From positions 16,888,622 to 16,952,621 of the forward strand of contig CAMZMU010000071.1 in NCBI GenBank assembly GCA_947311845.1: 64,000 bases of DNA, in the 5' to 3' direction. This document shows, piece after piece, positions 1 to 13,687 of the stretch (the first letter of the stretch is position 1; the number at the start of each line of letters is the position of its first letter). Source of the stretch: Poa pratensis (lineage: Eukaryota > Streptophyta > Magnoliopsida > Poales > Poaceae). Both the position numbers and the translations under genes were made by a program. The notes beneath the pieces were generated by a model. The model did not search any database. It was not told where the DNA came from and saw only the letters and a list, made by a program, of their open reading frames with translations.

Positions 1-206
1 AAAGTCATAATGTGTCTATAACAATGAGAACCAAAACTTTATCAATTTTAATAAACTACATACTGTTGGAGTTTTTGGAACAATTACCAAACTACAACTC
101 CCTCAAATGAAATGCTTACTAAACATCGCTCTCCTAAATCACATAGTTATTCGTGATAAAAAAACATGAGTACAGTTATAAAACTAGGCATGAACAATCT
201 AAATAC

Positions 207-2754
207 CTGATCATATTCGTCCAAGAATGTGGTCAGCTCATCCAGCAGTAGTACTTTCGACGCTTCAGCTAAAGCACCGGCAATGGCAACTCTCTGTTTC
301 TGCCCACCACTCAGAGTTTGGATTGGCCTCTGTTTTGGACGAAGGATGTTTGTGAACCTTGTGCAGACAATAGATTATAATCCAAAATGTGCATGTCAGC
401 TGCCTACTTGAGAGTAGCTCAACATTCCAACTGCGTCCAGAGATTGTGATACTCTTGACCTAACCTCATCCAATGAAAGATTGAGCTTACCAAGACCAAA
501 TGCAACATCGGATTCCACCGTTGGCATCACAACCTGCATCCAAAGGACATAATTCAATATATAGCAGAACTTAGTATAACTTGGGACGATTGCATTACTA
601 ACAAAGCTCCCAAGCATCAACATTACAAATATCCTAGGATAACTCAAAACCACTGTTTAATGGTGCACATACAGTCGAGAAGATCTTAGGTGATTCATTT
701 GATTCGAGAACATGCAATGAGCAACCAGCACAAACATACAATTTTCTAAGGAAATAAAACACATATTTGTAACTCTTAATCTGAAATTTACTCTTGGACA
801 CAACATTTATCATTAGTAAACAAAAATATTACTAAGGAAACCAACGCTGGAGTCTGAGAAGCTCGTGGCACATTTATCTTGCTTGGTGAAGCTAAAACTT
901 TATGGTCAGTACTTACAACAAAGTATAATAAGATGTATCAGCACTTGTCATTAGTGAATGAAAAGGTTACCAAGGAAACCAGTGCTGGCGTTGAGTCATA
1001 AGAGAAGCTCGTGGCACATTTATCTTGCTTGGTGAAACTAAAACTGTTTGGGTCAGTACTTACATCAAGGCATAATCAGATATATCAGCACTTGTCTAAT
1101 CAAGTTGTAGCTCATCCGTACTAGTGAACTAAGCTCTGAACGGAGACGCACTTCTTTTTTTTACAAAATGTGGCCGATTTAATACCACCTCCGTATATTA
1201 ACGCAACTCACGTAATATCAAAACATCAAGCCATACCACTTTAACCAATGATTGGTCTCATGCAATGGACAAAGTTGTATCATCAATAGCTACACAAACT
1301 ACAGCACACATGCTGATAATAGCTACATTTGATATGCATAGAAGTTACATGAAACAGAACAAGACCTCCATTCATTTTATACTGCAATCAAAACTGATAG
1401 TTATTTATTTCATTTGATAATGTGGTCCGGCATACATAATTGCAGGTAAAACTTATCAAAGAACTAGTGATAACCTGGTGATCAGGATTTTGGAATACAT
1501 AGCTGAATGGCCGATTAATGTGCACTGTACCAGCAGATGGATTTTGAAAACCTGCCAAAACCTAGAAAAACAAGAAGTTAGCATCCTATTAAGGTAAGTA
1601 GTAAGAACTATGAAACTACTGTAGTCTCGTTAGGGAAAGAGCAAGAAAAACATGCAAGTAAATAGATTAAGAACCAAAAGAATTGTATCAGTCTGCTTTA
1701 TGAAATATATTGTAACAATACCAGAATAGAGTATGAGAATTCACTTGATTACTTCCTAGTTCCTACTTTCATATCCTATTGATTGAGGTCGAACAAGCAT
1801 CATGGGAAATATGAAATTAGTAAATTACCATGCTAATCTTGCGTTCACCTCTCAAATAGTCGAATGTCTTGATGCAAAACAATTAATATCTCATGCATGA
1901 TTGCTTTACATGCCAAGATCCTAGTATTTATGATACGTGATATAATTCCTATCAACTATCAATAAACTTCCTATTGGTTCCCGATGGACATTTTTTTCAA
2001 GAAAGATTTCATCGCACGACCAGTCTCAGCGATTTCTGAGCCATTCATAGGTCTCACAGAAGCTCTTTCAGTGCTTTGGGGAAAAGCCGTCACAGTCTGA
2101 AGGCGAAGATACAAAGTCTCCTATTCAGCAATTTGGATCCTGAAGAAGTACACATACTCTGCCTAATCCTACAAAAAATATCTTTTACATAAATTAAAAA
2201 AACACAACCAGACTGTGCTTGTGATATCGTATTCACACCATGGGTAGGTCACACACTCACACTAAAGAAGAAAAATCTCTTTAAAACCAGAACAGCTACA
2301 ACCATAAGTCTTGGAATTGATCATTCGCTTACAAAATTCTGAGAAAATGTCGGCTAATGACCTGACGAGCACAGTTATGAGAGTACGGATACGAATGCGC
2401 GTGAAAGCGAGCACAGTACGAGCAGTACTAGTTCAGACTTCAGAGAAGATAGACCTTGAGAAGGGTTGACTTGCCGCAGCCGTTGGGGCCGAGGAGCATC
2501 CAGAGCTGTCCCGGCGGGACGAAGAGCGAGCAGTCCTTGAGCACCGGCTGCACCAGCCCCCGCCGCGTCGTCACCGAGAACCCGAGCCCGCGACCCTCGA
2601 TTGCCGGATGGGCCGGCGCAGGGGAGGCCGTGGCGAGCACTCGGCGGCGGATTCTAGGGGGGGCGGTCGGGGTGGTAGCTCGCCCTGCGGTGTAATAGGG
2701 CGGATAGGAGCAGCGGCAGAAGGGAGAGGCGCCGCCGGCGAGGCTGTGCGCCAT
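207..2754 (-). CDS. ABCI11: ABC transporter I family member 11-like, chloroplastic ATPase (5' four exons, gene continues off left edge)
   Basis: Soluble ABC ATPase of the plant ABCI11/NAP14 type; family knowledge places it in the plastid, linked to transition-metal homeostasis. Exons read on the minus strand: 2754-2455 (residues 1-100), 1561-1475 (101-129), 533-408 (130-171), 329-207 (172-212). All junctions are GT-AG and fall between codons. Residues 1 to about 50 are Arg/Ser/Ala-rich, like a transit peptide. Walker A is GPNGCGKST (89-97), the Q-loop is VFQNPDHQ (122-129), the signature LSGGQ is at 177-181 and Walker B LLLDE ends at 202. The H-loop and C-terminus are expected in an exon left of position 1. 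The start chosen is MAHSLAGG at 2754; an upstream in-frame ATG at 2868 adds 38 residues unlike a transit peptide. No transmembrane segments are seen, as expected of a soluble subunit. Introns are 893, 941 and 78 nt. No frame lesion is visible, so it is probably functional. Confidence 0.88.
811..1096. repeat. tandem duplication inside intron 2 of the ABCI11-like gene
   Basis: Two diverged head-to-tail copies, about 811-948 and 949-1096, share blocks such as GAAGCTCGTGGCACATTTAT and a TATCAGCACTTGTC end. The copies differ by small indels and substitutions, so the duplication is not recent. It lies wholly in the intron between the exons at 1475-1561 and 408-533. Confidence 0.8.
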
Positions 2755-3657
2755 CGTCGGCGAGGGCGATAACAGAGAAAATTGCCCGCAGATATGGTGA
2801 GATCTGGACCGCCCGATAAATACAACATATGTGCACGCGACATCACTAGAAATATTTTTTTCCTCCATCTACAAAGTGCATAAAACATATGTGCAATATT
2901 TTGAATAGAAAAACAAAACATATGCAACAAATCCCATTTGATCGTAGCAAAATGTAAAAAAGTTCGTCGTCATTTGCAACTAAAAAACAGACGGATTCAA
3001 CATAGATGTCGAGTGTAGACAACATGAAAGAAACACGTTTGCGGCATTTGAGAATTCCCTTTGTGGCATACGTCCTGAAATCATTGTAGCATTTTAGCCA
3101 TGGTTACTGAACAAAAACAATAAAACACTTGACGTATTTTGAAACACCTTTTGCAACATAAAAAAAATCCCAAAAATCACTTACCTCTATCCTTAGCGAG
3201 CTCGCCGCCCCAAGCACACTTGTGACTAAGCCGACTCGTCGTCAGCGGATCCAGCGACCCTCGAACCACGCCCTTACCTCCCCCCCCCCCCCCCCACCCA
3301 CATCTTCCTCGAGCTCGATGACGATGGTGTTTGGACCTAGGACGCACAAGAGTGTGGCACTCGGTGTCGGGGTATTGGATCCAGGGAAGATTTATAGGTT
3401 AGTGTGTTGCCAAAATCCCGATGGGTGAACACAAGGGTATGAGCAGTTTGGACCCCGATAAATATCGCTGGTAAAGATCCTACTCATGTGGTGTGGTGAT
3501 TGAGTGTACGTTGGGGATCCTCAGGAATGAGGTGGAGCTCGAGGCTCGAAGGAGGAGTGTGTGTGTTCTTGAGCTTACAAGTTGAGAGCTTGCCTTCTCC
3601 AAGGGTGAGAAGGCATATTTATATACCCAGGGGTGCGTGCCCCATCAGCCTCATAGT
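2755..3657. other. upstream region of the ABCI11-like gene, no gene seen
   Basis: This holds the presumed 5' UTR and promoter of the minus-strand ABCI11-like gene. A weak TATA-like TATTTAT (minus strand) lies about 65 nt above the ATG. A run of about 16 C residues starts near 3283. Sequence from about 3320 to 3657 looks like degraded repeat DNA, and no protein is recognised. The short open frames here carry no recognisable domain. Confidence 0.5.
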
Positions 3658-3662
3658 TATGG

Positions 3663-6600
3663 TGTGGCGCCCCGACCCGACTATTATACAGTGATACTAT
3701 GTCCCCGGTTTCCGATACCACCAGACACACTATCAAAGCATAATAGAGAGATCAAGACTTGTGGAACAACTGACACATCACAGACTCTACGACACAAAAA
3801 TCATATAGTTCAACTCTTATAATAGAGAAAGATAGCAAATGACAACCAGAGGTCACAGACCCAACATTACAACAAGCGGAAGCAAATTAGGTTGTTCTAA
3901 ACAACAAGATCCAAATATGGCCTAGGAGGCCTACAGATAAACATCCAGCGCCAGCTGTTCCGGGATGTCCCAAGCTGCCACCTGGGAACCCCAGACTACT
4001 CGTCGACGTCCACCAAGAACCCACCTTCGAGGTCGGTGAAGTCCTCTCCTGAAATTAAGCAAACGACGTTGAGTTCGACGAACTCGCAAGATTAAGAGCT
4101 AATATATGCTCGATGATTGGCTTCCAAGGTTTTATGGCTGTTTTGCATAAAGCTAATTTTAGTTTTAGAAAGACATAACTCCATGGCATCGACTAATCAG
4201 ATTATTTTGAAAAGGGGTAAGAAGTAACTCTTTTCTCTTGAATCACCTTTCTCAACATCAACCACCATCATCAACCACAGTACCTGTTTCTCTCCAAGAC
4301 ACCTCCCCGAATCACCCTCGAGGAAGTCAACCTTACAATCTTGAGTGGTACCTCTAGTACCCAGTTTTTAATCATTCCGTTAAAGTTATTCTATGATCTC
4401 TGAATCCGTCACCAAGTCATCCATAACCGCGGACACGACTTTTCGAAAAGATTTATCCCTGCAGGGGTGTACAATGTGAAAGACGCCAGGTTCCCGAGGG
4501 ACCTCCCAGCTTCTTATCCATGCGTACCGTCCGGCTCATTGCCCGTACATGCCTGTACATTTGCTCTCTTCCGGGGAAAGCCGGCTGAGTGGGAGCGGCT
4601 ACAATCTTTACCTCGCTTAAGACTAACCCAGGATCATCAGTGGCGGTAGGACAAGAGGTACCTTCTCGCACCTTGTCCCGTGGCCACTTATTTTCCTGAC
4701 ACAACCATCCTCATCTCAGTCTTGGCCACCATCTTCAACGCACGCGCAAATGGAAAGCCAAACTAGAGTACCCTCAGCTAGTCCGCCACAAGTTAGTTGG
4801 TTGATAGGGGTTCCATATAGCCCACGCCTGGTAGCACGCTTAACTTGGCTCGTAGGCGAGAACTCGCACTTAGGCGGCGAGAACGAGACAAGCCACCACA
4901 TCCCATGTGGCCTCTCATCCCCACCTTTAGCAATTTATTAACCATCACCACAATCTCCATCACATCCGGCCATTCCATCAACTGTTCCAACATTGAAACA
5001 TCCACCGGATATCTATGCATTTTAACTAAGCATGGCTAAGCAATATACATAGCAAGTATAATTATCTCGGGCCAACACTTCAATCCTATAGATAGTAGGA
5101 AGGATACAGGTAATGGCAACAGATTTCTAATGCAACTAATAGGATACTCTAATCCAGGCAAAATACATTTGGAACCGGATGCAATATTATGGTGGGGAAA
5201 GTAATTGCAGAAATATAGGAGGAGACATGCTCAGAGGGGGATTACGCTTGCCTTGTTCAGCGGAGTAGTCAAACTGCTCGTCGGAGTAATGGGGCTCAAC
5301 TCCGAACTCGTGATCTACCGGAGAGCAAACAACACCGGAAAACAAAAACAACAATCAACACATGGCAATTGTGCAATGCATACAAAAATGATGATATGAC
5401 ATTTTAGATGCACCCTAGAAGCATTGAACATGATCAACAAGTTAACTGTGGTCCCCATTATATTTCTTGCATTATTTAGAATAAACCCCATATTTAAACT
5501 TAATGATTTTAATTACTACTAGAGCACATGATTGTAATTGTGATCAATTATGCATGAATGATGATTCTGGATCACTCATGTTTTTCTGAACATTTCGATA
5601 TAAGGAACACATTTTTCTGAGGTCCCGATAAAAAGTTATTGCATTTTTAATTCCCTCTTTTAGATTTTATTCTTTTAATAACTTATCTTCAACAACCACA
5701 AAACTTAATTACTCGAACTCGAGAGGGAGGAATGAGAATAGTCGAATCCTCGGATTCGATGTCCCTAGGTTGCGAGGGAGGAACGGGGAGACATAGGCTA
5801 CCGGAGAGGAAATGGAAAAAGAACAACTAAAAAAAAAAGACAGCCCGGCCTCCAGCCCGGTTGGGCCGGCTGGCTGGCCGGCCTCGTAACAGAGCCAACC
5901 GGCCAGCAGCCCGGTCTGGGCCGGCTCCTGGGCCGGCTATGGGCCCGAGACGGCCGGTTTGCAGCCCGGCTAAGCCGATGCCACGGCCAGACCGCGAGCG
6001 AGCAAGGAGAGCTTCGTCGACGGTGCATCGACGACGAACTTCGGCGCGGCTACGGCGAGAGAGGGCAAGGGGAGGACATGGAGAGGTTCACGGGACGGCG
6101 AGCTCACCACGAATGCGTTGGTGCAGACGGCGAGGTAGGGGAGGGCTCGACGGCGACGAGAACGGGCGGCGGAGCCGCGGCGATGGCGGAGAGGGAAATG
6201 GACGGCGCGGGCGATTCACGGCAACCCCGAGCGATTCCTACCGCGGGGAGGAGCAGCACGGCGAGGCGGAGCTAATGGCTGTCCGGGCTTGGCTCGGGGA
6301 GCTCCCGAACGCCGGCGATGTGGCGGCGACCGCGAGCGCGGGTGCGGCTCCGTGGGGAAGAAGGAGAGAGGGTAACGGGGAAAAAATATCGGGGACAGGG
6401 CAGAGGCGGGGCAGGTCGTGGTCGCGTGCTCCTCTTCTGGCAAGGGATGGCAGAGAGGGGGGCCCGGAGCGGCATGCACAAGCGCGGCCTGGCGCCAGTG
6501 CGCTCCTGGCTACAGGGAAGAAGAAAGGTGGCTTTGCAAAGAAGCCCCTGGCTGAAATAATTCCATCACGGATAGGTCCTTTCCCATTTTTAGTTTTGAA

Positions 6601-7060
6601 CCTGTGGCTTTAGGGATTTAAATAAGGCACTTAACATCTCCAAAGAATTATGCCAAAATTTGGGGAGGCTCCCCTTAACATTTAGTAGCTCCACAATTTT
6701 TGGTAACTCCAAATAAAATAGTTTGGTACCACTTTGTTCGTAGAGGTTTAAAGTAGAGCATTTTGCAAAAATTCAAAATGGTTGCTCCTTTGGGAATTTT
6801 AGCAATTGAAAAGATATTAGTTATGGAACTTCTGGAACTTCCTTGACAAATATAAGATGCCATGATAAATTTGTTTTGGAGGTTTGAATTCTCTCATTGA
6901 ATTGAATTTATAATTGAACAAGTTTGGCATTTGTTTTTAAATGGTGCCAAAACCATTTGTGTGTTGTTTAGCAAGTTAAAATTGGATGCCATGATGCAAT
7001 GCAACACAAAAGCAAAAAAATTACTCGGGTTTTTAGGTTTCCGAACTTTGGGCTGTTACA
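3663..7060. mobile_element. solo LTR, 3.4 kb, TSD TATGG
   Basis: The block starts TGTGGCGCCCCGAC, ends GGGCTGTTACA, and is flanked on both sides by TATGG (3658-3662 and 7061-7065). TG...CA ends plus a perfect 5-bp TSD are the signature of an LTR retrotransposon insertion. There is no internal domain, primer-binding site or second LTR, so the simplest reading is a solo LTR left by LTR-LTR recombination. A GC-rich stretch at about 5840-6530 gives a 250-codon open frame of low-complexity Arg/Gly/Ala composition. That fits an LTR leader, not a gene. Family not identified; the length suggests a long-LTR Gypsy-type element. Confidence 0.82.
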
Positions 7061-7065
7061 TATGG

Positions 7066-7961
7066 CGTGACGTAACTTCCTATATATTTATAACAATCGG
7101 CCAGCGCGAGAGAGAAAAGGAAGGCAAGACATGACATAACATACTGATGCATCGGCCAACATATTTTAAGCATTTGCAAAAAAAACTGGTTTTTGACAAA
7201 CAAACACCAAAATTGCATAAAACTTTTTGAAATAGCATTGACTCATGAATAAGCCAAGTTGACACTAGTGGAGCTTATCGGTCAAGTTGACATGGCATGC
7301 TGACACGAACGTAGACGCCGCCCCGGTTTCTGTGACACACACACATCCCATGAATGGCAATGACGATCACGGTGGCAATGGTGGCTCTACCACTGGCGAA
7401 TACGAAAGCAATGATGCAGTCCAGGACAGGTTGGAGGACAGTGAGTATTGTTATAGCTCCAGCTTATCCAAGATCTAGCTAGTTATCTTCGCCACTCGTA
7501 TTCTTTCTAAATAAAGTGCTATGAAACTTTGGCTTAGGAACCTATGGGACTTCCCATACTCTTGTGTGTTTTATATCTTATTTTTATGTGTCAAGATTTA
7601 AAAGCTAAGGCTTGGTTTGCTATTTGTATTTTTTTAAAGAAAAATATTTAAAACTAGAGTATGTAATGCCTTGGCACGAAATATTGTTGTTTTCATAAAC
7701 CGAAGTGTTTCCTTGAGCATTTCTTGTTTCTCGGTTTTGGAAAATGGGATACTAAAAAACACATTGTTGGGGATATTATAGTTTTCAAGTTAGAGGCAAC
7801 CACCTAAGAATATTCTACCAAAAGTATTTTCAGAAACCATTATAGTCTTCAAAATAATTAGTTAACGCAGCCTTAAAGTTTTATCGGAGTAAAAGAGAAG
7901 AAAAAAATGGCTCGCCGGGATTTAAAAACGTGATCTGCTACTTTGGATAAATTTCATAAAA
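7066..7961. other. intergenic stretch, no gene supported
   Basis: AT-rich sequence between two mobile-element insertions. A 63-codon frame at 7287-7478 is Asp/Asn/Gly-rich without a recognisable domain and may be a chance frame or a small gene relic. Nothing else is identifiable. Confidence 0.4.
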
Positions 7962-7966
7962 TTCGG

Positions 7967-8568
7967 TGAAAGGTCAATATGGTCGACAAGAGGGGGGGTG
8001 AATAGGCGACTAACAAATTTTTCCTTTTCTTTTTAATTAAGGCTCAACAAGGTATCACAAGGTTGAGTAGATGTGCAGCTAGATGAATACAACCTAGGTG
8101 ATACAAGCAAAGTAATACGCAACGGAAGCAAGTTGTAAAGGATGGAAGTAACCGCAAAGTGGACGCGAGGAGATGTTTCCCTAGTTCCTTCCCAATGGAA
8201 GTACGTCTACGTTGGAGAGGTATGGAGCCATCAAGGCACTCCAATAGCACGGATGTTCTCACCCTATTCTCCGTGAGATTCACCCGTGAGGGACTCGCTC
8301 ATTCCACTATGAGTTCGTCTTGAAGGCGTTGACCAAGCCTTTACAAACAAGATTGAGACTCTCCACAATTGTATGACCACGTCTCGAAGGTCCCCACACA
8401 AAGACGAAGCTTCAAGACCCAATTCGAGATCTAGGGTTCTAAGAAACCAAAGAGGTAACAAGTCACACAAGGGAATGAAGGGGGAATCAATTTACAGCTA
8501 GAAGTGTTGATCAAGGTCTTTGCCACCAAATCCTTGAAGGTCATCAAGTCTGGGTGGTTGAGGAAGGA
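7967..8568 (-). mobile_element. left arm of a reversed Copia (Sirevirus-like) LTR
   Basis: Read on the minus strand, this ends like the Copia LTR at 38514-39833: a pyrimidine-rich CCCCCCCTCTTGTCGACC block followed by CCTTTCA, whose complement TGAAAGG lies at 7967. The LTR is broken at 8568 by the element at 8569-19550 and resumes at 19551. The two arms together make about 1.14 kb, close to the 1.32-kb LTRs of the intact Copia element. No internal domain adjoins it, so it is a solo LTR or remnant. Confidence 0.65.
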
Positions 8569-11500
8569 TGTAACATCCCAAGTTTTTCAAAAAGTTGAAA
8601 AATCAGAAAAATTTAAAACTTTTGAAAACTATTAGGTATTTTGTTTTGAAAAGACATTCATGCATGCATTCATCATCATATAGCATTGTTTGCATTTGGT
8701 TATTTCAAAAGTGGGAAATAAATTCCACTTGAAAATATATTTAAGAAAATAAATTAGTAGAGCAAGGAATGCTCCAAGTTTTCTTTTGACTTTTATGAAT
8801 GTTTTGTTCTGATAGAGTTGCTTGTAAAATTGTTTGTATCTGTTGAAATATGTATATTTTGCAATTGTTCATCTTGTGGTATTTAAGTTTTACTTAAGCC
8901 ACATTTGATTGTTTTAAAACCTATTTTAAAATTTGACATCAAGTGTCATCTTGTTTATTAAAAACCTAGTTTAGAAATCAAAATGATTTCTATTTGAAAA
9001 AGTGTGTTTTGGTTAAGATTTGTTGGGTTGTATTTGGAACTATTCTATTACTTACCTATTCCCTATTTTCAAGTTTTTATAGTTTTCCTTTGGAACAAAA
9101 TAATTATTTGGATTTTAAAATGAGTTTTGAATCCATTCTCATTTATCAAACTTTTTTTAAACTATTTGAGTTTTATACAAAATTATTTTATTGAGTGATA
9201 TGAATCATATTACTCATATTTTTGCTTTGGTTTAAATTATATTTCAAAAGGAATTTATAAAAACCCTCTAGTTTTTAAAGTGACATTATAATGTCCAAAA
9301 TTCGATTGAAACACATTTCAAAAAAGTTTGTTTATAAAATGTTTGGAAAATGTGTTTTGAAAGTTTCAAAATAAAGAGTTTGATTTTTAAAAAAATATAT
9401 AGGATTTGGTTGAATCCAAAAGGACACATATTTTAAAAGTTTTGATTTTTCGAAAATTTTCAGAAAAGAAAAGGGTTGAACAAAAAAAATGAACCTAACT
9501 ATCTACCGCACGGCGCAGCAACCAGAAGCCCATCAACGGCCCAAGCCTGCCTCCTCCCGCTCTCTCACTGACGGGTGGACCCCGCATGTCATCCCTCTCC
9601 CCGTGATCGACACGAACACCACGAAGACCTAACCAAATCCGATCGAAATCAGTTAGGATTCGATCGCGATTCTCTCGGGAGTTTGGCCCTATATATACCC
9701 CGGCCTCCGCCGCATATTTCACCTCAAAAACCCTAGCAAAATCGCCACCAGGCTGCCCACAATCTGCGCCACCATCCGTCATTGCCGCCGCCGTATTCTT
9801 CAAACTCCGGTGAGCACGCGTCACCCCACCTCCTCCAACTGCCTCCATCCTCTTCCGTGTGTCTGTGCGCACCACCTGATGTCCGCGTTCGAATTTTTGC
9901 CGCAGCAAATCGACGAGTCGGTGATCGACCCGATCTCACCGGCGCCGCACCACTGTCCGCGTCGCCCCGCTACTTCAACCCGCGCGAGTGGGCACCGACC
10001 CCGCCATCATCTTCCCCTCGACGCGTGACATCGCTTCGTCATCTTCCTCAGCCGAAGAACCACCGGAGCCGCGTCGACGTCGCCCGCCCGAGCCCAAAAC
10101 CGCCACGACCTACATCTCTGGCAGCCTCGCGCCGCCAGGTATGGTCAACTCCCTCCTAGCCGTATGATCTGTCGTGGACGCGCCAGATTAGATCTGCTAG
10201 CGAAGGGGTACGCACCAACCACAGAGCGCCACGTCGCCAAGTCGCCGCTTCAACGCCACGCCAGCATCCAGTCAGCAGCACAGTCAGCATCCCCGGCCAA
10301 TCAGAAGACGACAAGTGGCAAAGCCTTTTTCTGAGGATTTTCCGAATTAGATTTAAACGGCAGTTTTGCAGAAAAGACCCTAGATATTAGTTTTATCATA
10401 TCTTTTTATTGGCTCGGCCAAATTTTGCAAACTTTATATTTTTGGAAACCCTAGGACTTGTAGAAACTTTTGGTATACTTATTTTGAGGTTTTGGCAAAA
10501 TTAATTTGTATAAATTTTAAAAGTGGTTTAAATAGTATTTTGTCTATAATTTGAGTTTAAAAATAGATTTTTGAGCAAACTCTTTTGCTATAATTTTGTA
10601 TACCTATGTTTTGGCCGTAGGTTTAATCTATTATTTTTGTATAATTGTTTTCCTATGTTTTATTATGTATATTTGTTTATTGCTTTTTAGGGGTTATTTT
10701 ACTAAGTAAAGTATAATAAAAATTGTTCTCCACATTATTTTCGACTAGAAAATTTAGCTAAGTCATTATGACCATGTTAATTGCAAAACAAATTAGAAAT
10801 ATTTCACCTCCCCCACAAAGGTGTTATTTCTTCCTTAGAAATTATTTGGATAAATTTTTGATAATACTTTTCCTTAGGATCATTTTGACTTATTGTCTTA
10901 ACCTTTATTTCCCTTAGTGGAAATTTCGAATCTTATGCTGTGACCTTGGTCCTTAGTCATTTTTGGACCATCTTGTTTGCTTGCATTTCCTTAGAGCATT
11001 TACATAAGCATGGCATGCATAATTAAGTCCTTAGTATTATTTTATACTTTTCACATGACGTCCTCCTTAGAAATTTTGAGGATGCATGGTAGATCTTTTG
11101 ACCTCTCTAGTCAAAACCACTAAGTTAGAAATTAGTGGAAACAATGAGGAAACAAAGAAGGACTTAGCAAGAAAACAAGACTCCAGGAGCATCTCCAAGA
11201 AGAAAGTACTTAGAAGAAATCAAGAGGAAATTCATGAAGACCACCATCCTACCTTTTTCTAAGTCTTTCTTTCCTTTCTCTCCTTTCTTCTCTTAGTCTT
11301 CATGGTGACTAAGTTATATTGAAGACCTTGAGGCTGCCAACATCATCAAGTCTGCAGAACCATCAAGTCCACAAATTTCAAAGAAATCAACACACCAAGA
11401 AGAAAGCTACAAGGAAGCCTGGAGAAGATTTTTTGGAAGACCAACTAGTTCTTTCTTTCTATCTTCTCTTTCTTTCTAAGTTTTGTCTCACTTTGGACAT

Positions 11501-13084
11501 AGACCAAGTCCTTGGTGTTAAGACTAAGTTCCTAGAGTGCTAATTGAAAGATCAATGGAGCTACAAAGGAGTTGAAGATATTTTGAAGATCAAACATGTG
11601 AAGGCTTGATAGCCTTACAACTTTTCAAGTTGTTGTTTTAGCAATGTTATGTTTGCTTAGCCTTGCCTTAGCCTTTTTGGATTAAGTATTATGGGTTATC
11701 CTTATTTTGTTTTTGCATGTCTTTCATACCATAATTATTGTGTCTTCCTGCATCTCATGCATATCATAATTTTTTAAAGTGTTGCATTATGATTGTATGT
11801 TTATTTGTGGTTTGTTTGACTTTTAGAAATTCCGGAGAGAGACGAAAGTGGTTGCAACTGCTACTACTACACTCCTGTTTGTCAAGGCAAGTGGCACACC
11901 CCATAAATTTCCTAAGTATTTTTCTATGCATGACTTAGTGTATTTTTTATGCATGTGTAGGATAGTATTGCTATGCTAAAACTACTATCTCCTTTACACT
12001 AGTTGTGTCTAGAATCCTATTGATAACTTGGTAGAATTATTGATGCTATGCAAATTTGTTTTATTCAAAGCTTAAATTCTACTAAGTTAATCTATCACCT
12101 GGGTGGATTTGGGATTGCATGGCTGCCAGAGTTGAGTGTTTATTCACTTGTGGATTGCCACCCAGGATTAAAGGGACCAATGTTTCTCTAAGTGAAGTTG
12201 CTTACCGTGCAGCCATTAGTCATATGGGCTCTGGCTAGATGGATTAAGTTGCGTGGACTCGTCCCGACTTGACAGGTGGTGGTAGAATGGTTAGAATGGG
12301 AGCGCGTCAAGTCGGTATGGGATGGGAAAATGCTTCTGAAAAGTCTCGTCTCAACTCTCTCCTTTTCCTTAGCACAAATTGAGTGCTTGAGGATAGTTTG
12401 GGTTTGTTGGGTCTAATGGTGAAAGTGCACAACCTCTGCAGAGTTAAAACTAAGTACTTAGCCGTGTCCCCGGTTACGGACAATTCAAGCAGCTGATCAA
12501 GGATGTCAACGGAGGCTCCCAACATTCCAATTTCTCTAAGTAAAACTTATGGGTGAACAAGGGTAGATGAGACTATGGATTTCATGCCATGTCTCAATTT
12601 GAAGAAAATGTTTTACAAAGTGTTAGGCAAAATTGGCTTTTATGCAAAATAGCCTTGAACTCCACCAGCCAAATATGCATATAGGCTATAGAGTTATTCC
12701 ATTAAGTGTCCACATAGTGTCACTTGCCAGATCCATTTTTAATGGTATCTGACCCACTCTGTTGCAAAATTTTATTTGTTGCAGATTTTCTGACGATGAG
12801 TAAGGACTACGTTTGGGTTTCGAGTCTGCAACCAACATGTTTTCGCCTGTGGCACATGAAGATGATGGAGACTCCATGAAGAATAAATTTCCGCTGCTTT
12901 ACTCTTTCAAAGCTAGCTTCGTGCTATGCAATTTGTAAAGGATATTTTCCTAAGTACTGGATCACGTGTAATAATTGATACAATATTGTGATATTTCATC
13001 TTAGACTGTGTGTGCAAATGAATCGATCCAGGGGTTTGCACTATACACAGGTACCTTGCCAATTTTAAGTGCAGGTACGCTACA
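8569..13084 (+). repeat. 5' LTR of the LARD/TR-GAG-type element
   Basis: 4,516 bp and nearly identical to 15031-19550. It includes a GC-richer segment at about 9500-10320 and a CT-rich stretch near 11260-11490. Short open frames, such as the one at 9782-10159, recur in the other LTR with frame differences and are not genes. Confidence 0.92.
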
Positions 13085-13086
13085 GA

Positions 13087-13098
13087 TGGTATCAGAGC
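13087..13098 (+). other. primer-binding site, tRNA-iMet type
   Basis: TGGTATCAGAGC follows the 5' LTR end after two bases. It matches the usual plant initiator-methionine tRNA primer site. Confidence 0.9.
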
Positions 13099-13687
13099 AC
13101 TGTGTTGCCTGTAGATTCGAGACCCTAGACATGGATAGAAATAGGTTTGACCATAGGATTAAAATCTATTTTTATTCAAGTTACTAAAAACAAAACTTTT
13201 CATTTTATCTTTCTAGTACTCTCATCTACTATCAACCTTCTAGAAAATTCTTATCTTATTCTAGATGACCTACCTCTTTGTATCCATGAAGACATGTTTG
13301 GTGATGACCAAGAGTAAGTCTGATACTTCATGGAGAAATGCTACGACTCAACATGAAGCACTACCTGCATGGAAGATCATTGAAGAAATCAGATTATGAG
13401 CTCAAGCACTTAGAAGATTTTGAAGAAAGCTGAAGAAGAACTTGAAGCACTCAAGATGGAGATAGACTAGAAACTACCACCTTATTAGAACAAAGACATT
13501 GTGTTAGGGTATTGATCATACCAACTTAGGTTGTATGCCAATACTAGATTGTTTTTCTGAGTTTGAACCTTGTGGCTTTTGTTGGTTAGATGTTGTTTGT
13601 AAGATGTTTTGTCTTGATCTGCTGTGTTGGGTAGGATTCTTCCTTAGCATCTTTCTATCTTTACTCATCTATGCTAAACCCAAACAG

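Noticed and set aside
5861..6613. 250-codon frame in GC-rich DNA
   Set aside because: It lies inside a solo LTR, with low-complexity Arg/Gly/Ala composition and open frames on the other strand too.
9495..10159. Frames of 125-137 codons on both strands, partly shared with 16037-16776
   Set aside because: Within the 4.5-kb LTR; the two LTR copies disagree in frame, as expected for noncoding sequence.
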